From: Kitasatospora sp. Root107
GTDB lineage: Bacteria; Actinomycetota; Actinomycetes; Streptomycetales; Streptomycetaceae
Assembly: GCF_001424875.1 (NCBI RefSeq)
Contig: NZ_LMCT01000038.1
Location: 23,932 to 76,503 of the forward strand
Direction of reading: 5' to 3'
DNA: 52,572 nucleotides
Below are positions 49,555 to 52,572 of the stretch, one piece after another; the first letter of the stretch is position 1, and each line of letters starts with the position of its first letter. Under the pieces are notes generated by a model. That model ran no database searches. It saw only the letters and a list, made by a program, of their open reading frames with translations, and had not been told where the DNA came from. A program made the position numbers and the translations under genes.

Positions 49555-49914
49555 ATGGATACCGTGACCTCGTCGCCACCGACCACCGCAACCTTGCTGA
49601 CCCATCCGGACACCAGCGGTCACCCCGCCCTGGACGGCGCACCCGTCAGCCGCATCACCAGCACGCTGCGGCAAGCCCTGATCGACCTGGGCGCCCGGCT
49701 CGACCCGCTCGCCGCCGCGGCCGATCCGGACGGCATGGCGTGCGAGGTCCTCCGCCTGGTCCTCGCAGCGGCCTACGACACGGCAGAGCCGGGTGAGCAG
49801 CCGGGCATCCTGTACGTGACACCAGCCGTCGCCGAACTCGGCCGCCAGCCGGTGTGGTTGCACCGCGAGACCCCGAACGGCCCGGTCACCGCACGCTTCC
49901 CCGCCGACCACTGA
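49555..49914 (+). CDS. Hypothetical protein (119 residues)
   Basis: MDTVTSSPPTTATLLTHPDT, then VSRITSTLRQALIDLGARLDPLA, EVLRLVLAAAYDTAE and PVWLHRETPNGPVTARFP. Largely helical with no membrane segment or named family. ATG 49555 is preferred to in-frame starts 10 codons earlier. Confidence 0.5.
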   Translation: MDTVTSSPPTTATLLTHPDTSGHPALDGAPVSRITSTLRQALIDLGARLDPLAAAADPDGMACEVLRLVLAAAYDTAEPGEQPGILYVTPAVAELGRQPVWLHRETPNGPVTARFPADH

Positions 49915-50273
49915 ACTGACGACCGGACCACGGGACCGGCGGCCCACCACGCGGAGTCGGCCGCCGGCCCTCACACGACCGGAGGCCGTCCCGCCCGGGT
50001 CAGCCGCCACACCATCGGCCCGCGGTCCTGCTGCTCACCCCGATCAACAACCGGAGTAAGACGTGGACCCCCGAGAACCGACCTGCCGACTGGAGGGAGC
50101 AGAACGACCTCTGGGACCGCTCGTCGCCTTCGCCCTGCTGGCCACCGCCACCGCCTGAGCCGGCGCTCCGAGACCGCACAGGCGGCGTCCGCTCCCCTGC
50201 TCCGCGGCCGGCAGACGACGATTCTCACGGATCTACCTCCGTAGGGATCGCGACTTCCGCGAATGCCGGATCG
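49915..50273. other. Gap with no supported gene
   Basis: A 359-bp stretch. A 31-codon frame from GTG 50063 ends in LVAFALLATATA, but it has no other support. No hairpin or operator was noticed. Confidence 0.4.
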
Positions 50274-52329
50274 TCAGGCGGGCTGGACGGTGACTGTGCA
50301 CAGGCGCTTGGTGGCCCGGGTCAGGGCTACGTACAAGTCCCGCTCCCCAGCGGGGCGAGCCGTGATGATTTCCTCGGGGTTCATGACGACTACCCCGTCG
50401 AATTCCAGGCCGCGTGCTTCGGACGCCGGCACGACGCGTGCGTAATGGGCGATCCCCTGGGCCGTCAGCTCGCTCACCCTGCCGTCGGCGCAGATCACTC
50501 CCAGAAGCTCGCCCGGGTGCGCGGTGCTCTGAGCGCGGACTTCCCGGACGACGGCGGTCACCGACCCGTCCGGAGGTGCGGTCACGGTGCGAGGGCGCTC
50601 ACCGCTCCGCAGTGACCGTGTGGGATTCTGGTCCGGAGCGATCCGCGTGAGCAGGTCCCGGACGCTCTCCAGGATCTCCTGCGTGGTGCGGTAACTGACG
50701 GTCAGGCTGTGCAGTTTGAACCGCGGGCCGACGTGGGGGCTCAGTGCTTCCTTCCAGTCGCGTGCTGTCGCGACTGGGCCTGCCTGGGCGAAGTCACCCA
50801 CCAGCGTCATCGCCCGCGACGGGCATCGGCGGACGATCATCCGCCACTGCATGGCGGTCAGCTCCTGCGCCTCGTCGACGACGACGTGCCCGTACGTCCG
50901 CTCGGGCGGGCCGTCGACCAGGCTCGCCGCCTCGTCCAGCAACGGCACATCGGCGTCGGTCCACGGGTCGTCCTGACCGCGCAGCGCGGGGCAGGCGCCC
51001 GGCGAGAGCGCCGGCGTTCGTCAGGAGCGCCTTCACGAGGTCACCGGGGACCAACCGCGGCCACAACACCTCGACCGCTCGGTCGACACCGGCGTCGTCG
51101 AGGAGATCGGCTCGGATGGCGTCCAGGTCCAGCTCGTGGACCGGACCCGAGTCGGCCACACCTTCGGCACGGCGCTGGGCGGCTCCCGTGAACCGGTCGA
51201 GGTCCAAGCCCGTCATCGCTTCGGTATCGGCGTCGATCTGCTCCAGGACGTCACCCATGTCTCGCTGCATCGCATCGGTGACGGCGTCGACCAGGAGCTC
51301 CTTGAACACCCGGCGTGCGGCGTTGTGTCCCGGTACGGCTGCCACGGCGGCGTCGCGTGCCGTGGCGACCTCCTCGCCGGATAGGCGAACCAGTTCCTGT
51401 CCGACCCGCACGGTGAAGTCACCGGCGGGGGCCTGGTGTTCGCGCAGCAGGCCGGCCAAGGCCTCGGCGAGGTCGGAGCTGCCCTTGAGACGCGCCGCAT
51501 CGAACCGGTCCACCGTGTCCGTGGACACTCCGGCCAGTTCCCGGCAGGTCGCCAGGACGACGTCGTTCTCCCCGAGCGAGGGAAGGACCTGGGAGATGTA
51601 GTCGAGGAACCGGGCGTTCGGCCCGACCACCAGGACACCCTCCTCCGCGGCGCGCGGAAACGCGTACAGGACATAGGCCGCCCGGTGCAGGGCGACCACC
51701 GTCTTACCGGTGCCGGGCCCGCCCTGCACCACGGTCACCCCGCGGTGGGCGGAGCGGACGATCTCGTCCTGCTCGGCCTGCAGCGTCGCGACGGCCGCGT
51801 GCATCCTTCCCGTACGCCGTGCCGACAGGGCCTCGGTCAACGGGCCGTCCCCCACGACGTCCTCGTCGGTCGGGGCGGTCCCGTCCAGCAGTTCGTCGCT
51901 CACCGAGACGACCGTGCGCTCCTCGATGCGCAGGTGCCGGCGCCGCCGCAGGTCCATCGGGTGGACCGGTGTCGCCTCGTAGAAGGGCCGCGCCGCGTTG
52001 GCGCGCCAGTCCACGAGCAGCGGCAGGTCGTCCTCCTCCCTGTACAGTCCGATCCGCCCGATGCGCAGGGCCGTGCCGTCCGTCCAGTCGATGCGCCCGA
52101 AGACCAGCCCCTTTTCGGCGCCCTCCAGCCGACCGATTTCCTTGGCCAGACGCTCGGCGGCGATTTCTCTCTCGTATGCCTCACCGGCACTGTCCGCCGG
52201 GGCCTTCAGCACACTCGCCCGGTGCACTCGCGCCTCGGAAATCCGCTCGGCGAGGAACTCGTGCAAGGAGGACACATAATCCCGCTCGGATTCAACCGCA
52301 CGCACAGCGGGATCATTCGTTTTCGACAA
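50274..52329 (-). pseudogene. HelD/HelR-type superfamily 1 helicase, frameshifted
   Basis: Two frames make one protein of about 685 residues. The N-terminal part, from TTG 52329 (AAGGAG seven bases before it), carries a coiled-coil region, Walker A VQGGPGTGKTVVALHRAA and the UvrD-like 1A/2A insert. Near 50990-51003 the frame shifts by one base. The second part, from about 50990 down to 50274, has VDEAQELTAMQW, a YRTT motif and YVALTRATKRL (motif VI). HelD-type ATPases remove stalled RNA polymerase, and HelR gives rifamycin tolerance in streptomycetes. The split could be a real mutation or a sequencing error in a C-rich run. Which HelD subtype it is remains open. Confidence 0.8.
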
Positions 52330-52380
52330 CAGGGGGCTCCTTCGATTCGAGCCACACCCTACGGTCAAAGTTCCCCAAAG

Positions 52381-52396
52381 GTAAGTCTTGACTTAC
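52381..52396. promoter_or_regulatory. Inverted repeat GTAAGTCTTGACTTAC upstream of the helicase
   Basis: A 6-bp perfect dyad with a CTTG centre, about 50 bases before the TTG start of the helicase gene. It could be an operator. It is not the rifamycin-associated element as I remember it. The rest of the stretch to the window end has no intact gene. Confidence 0.4.
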
Positions 52397-52525
52397 TTGG
52401 TGAATCCATGTCCCTGCGACCGAATGAATGGCGACCGACCACAGGGCACACATTCCGCCATCCGTCTATCGTCCATTGCATTCCCAAGCCCACCTGCCTT
52501 ACGAGCAAGCCCACCCTCAGACCGT

Positions 52526-52546
52526 GTTTGAGATCTGCCGTGTCCC
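52526..52546 (+). repeat. 21-bp match to DNA next to the IS256 remnant
   Basis: It is identical, in reverse complement, to 44171-44191. Both can encode FEICRVP followed by similar residues (WLAGS here, GLVAS there), so they are probably pieces of the same unidentified coding sequence, perhaps a transposase, cut off here by the window end. Confidence 0.5.
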
Positions 52547-52572
52547 GTGGCTGGCGGGGTCGTTGAGCCGTG

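Overview
The window comes from a high-GC Gram-positive bacterium, most likely a streptomycete (Streptomyces/Kitasatospora type). The reasons are third codon positions that are almost always G or C, frequent GTG (and some TTG) starts, GTGA/ATGA stop-start overlaps, a large ATP-binding LuxR regulator, paired DUF6879 and Scr1-type regulators, and secreted glycosidases and metallopeptidases. The many gene fragments in the right half suggest a plastic accessory region. All identifications come from reading motifs by eye; no database search was possible.

Left part (0.3-13 kb): an anti-sigma-type ATPase, a 960-residue LAL/LuxR regulator, a secreted GH27 glycosidase (minus strand), a secreted GH79 glycosidase, then two secreted zinc peptidases (M1 and M4, minus strand) that share a jelly-roll-like accessory domain. 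A perfect CRP-consensus palindrome lies upstream of the M4 gene.

Middle (13.5-36.3 kb): a carbohydrate-use island. It holds a GntR/LacI hybrid regulator, a second GH27 enzyme, and an operon of a leaderless small ORF, a second anti-sigma-type ATPase, a DeoR regulator, an AgaS-like SIS isomerase, a ROK kinase, a PfkB kinase and a class II aldolase. That set fits galactosamine/N-acetylgalactosamine breakdown through tagatose phosphates. Next come a DeoR-HTH/LacI hybrid regulator, a leftward operon (solute-binding protein, two permeases, 2-hydroxyacid dehydrogenase, Gfo/Idh/MocA oxidoreductase, DUF993 aldolase-like protein, TIM-barrel isomerase, glycerate kinase), a divergent DUF2264 enzyme with a frameshifted isomerase, and a second hybrid regulator. 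Most promoters of the island, and those of the outlying GH27-1 and GH79 genes, carry GATC motifs just downstream of the -35 box, which suggests one regulon. Together the genes look like a programme for releasing, importing and oxidising an aminosugar/uronic-acid glycan. The substrate is inferred, not proven.

Right-centre (36.4-43.5 kb): a 6.7-kb block bounded by two 258-bp direct repeats that are 3' ends of a GH25 lysozyme gene. It carries DUF6879 and Scr1-type genes, several very small ORFs, and a radical SAM/SPASM enzyme translationally coupled to a 44-residue peptide ending in CACNAGDDNPF. This looks like an undescribed RiPP system and is my main candidate for a new biological system. A GNAT-family gene and membrane proteins follow.

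Right end (43.5-52.6 kb): a graveyard of fragments (IS256-type and ISL3-type transposases, a third lysozyme tail, a degenerate tRNA-like sequence), with a toxin-antitoxin pair, a histone H1-like lysine-rich protein, hypothetical small proteins and a frameshifted HelD/HelR-type helicase.
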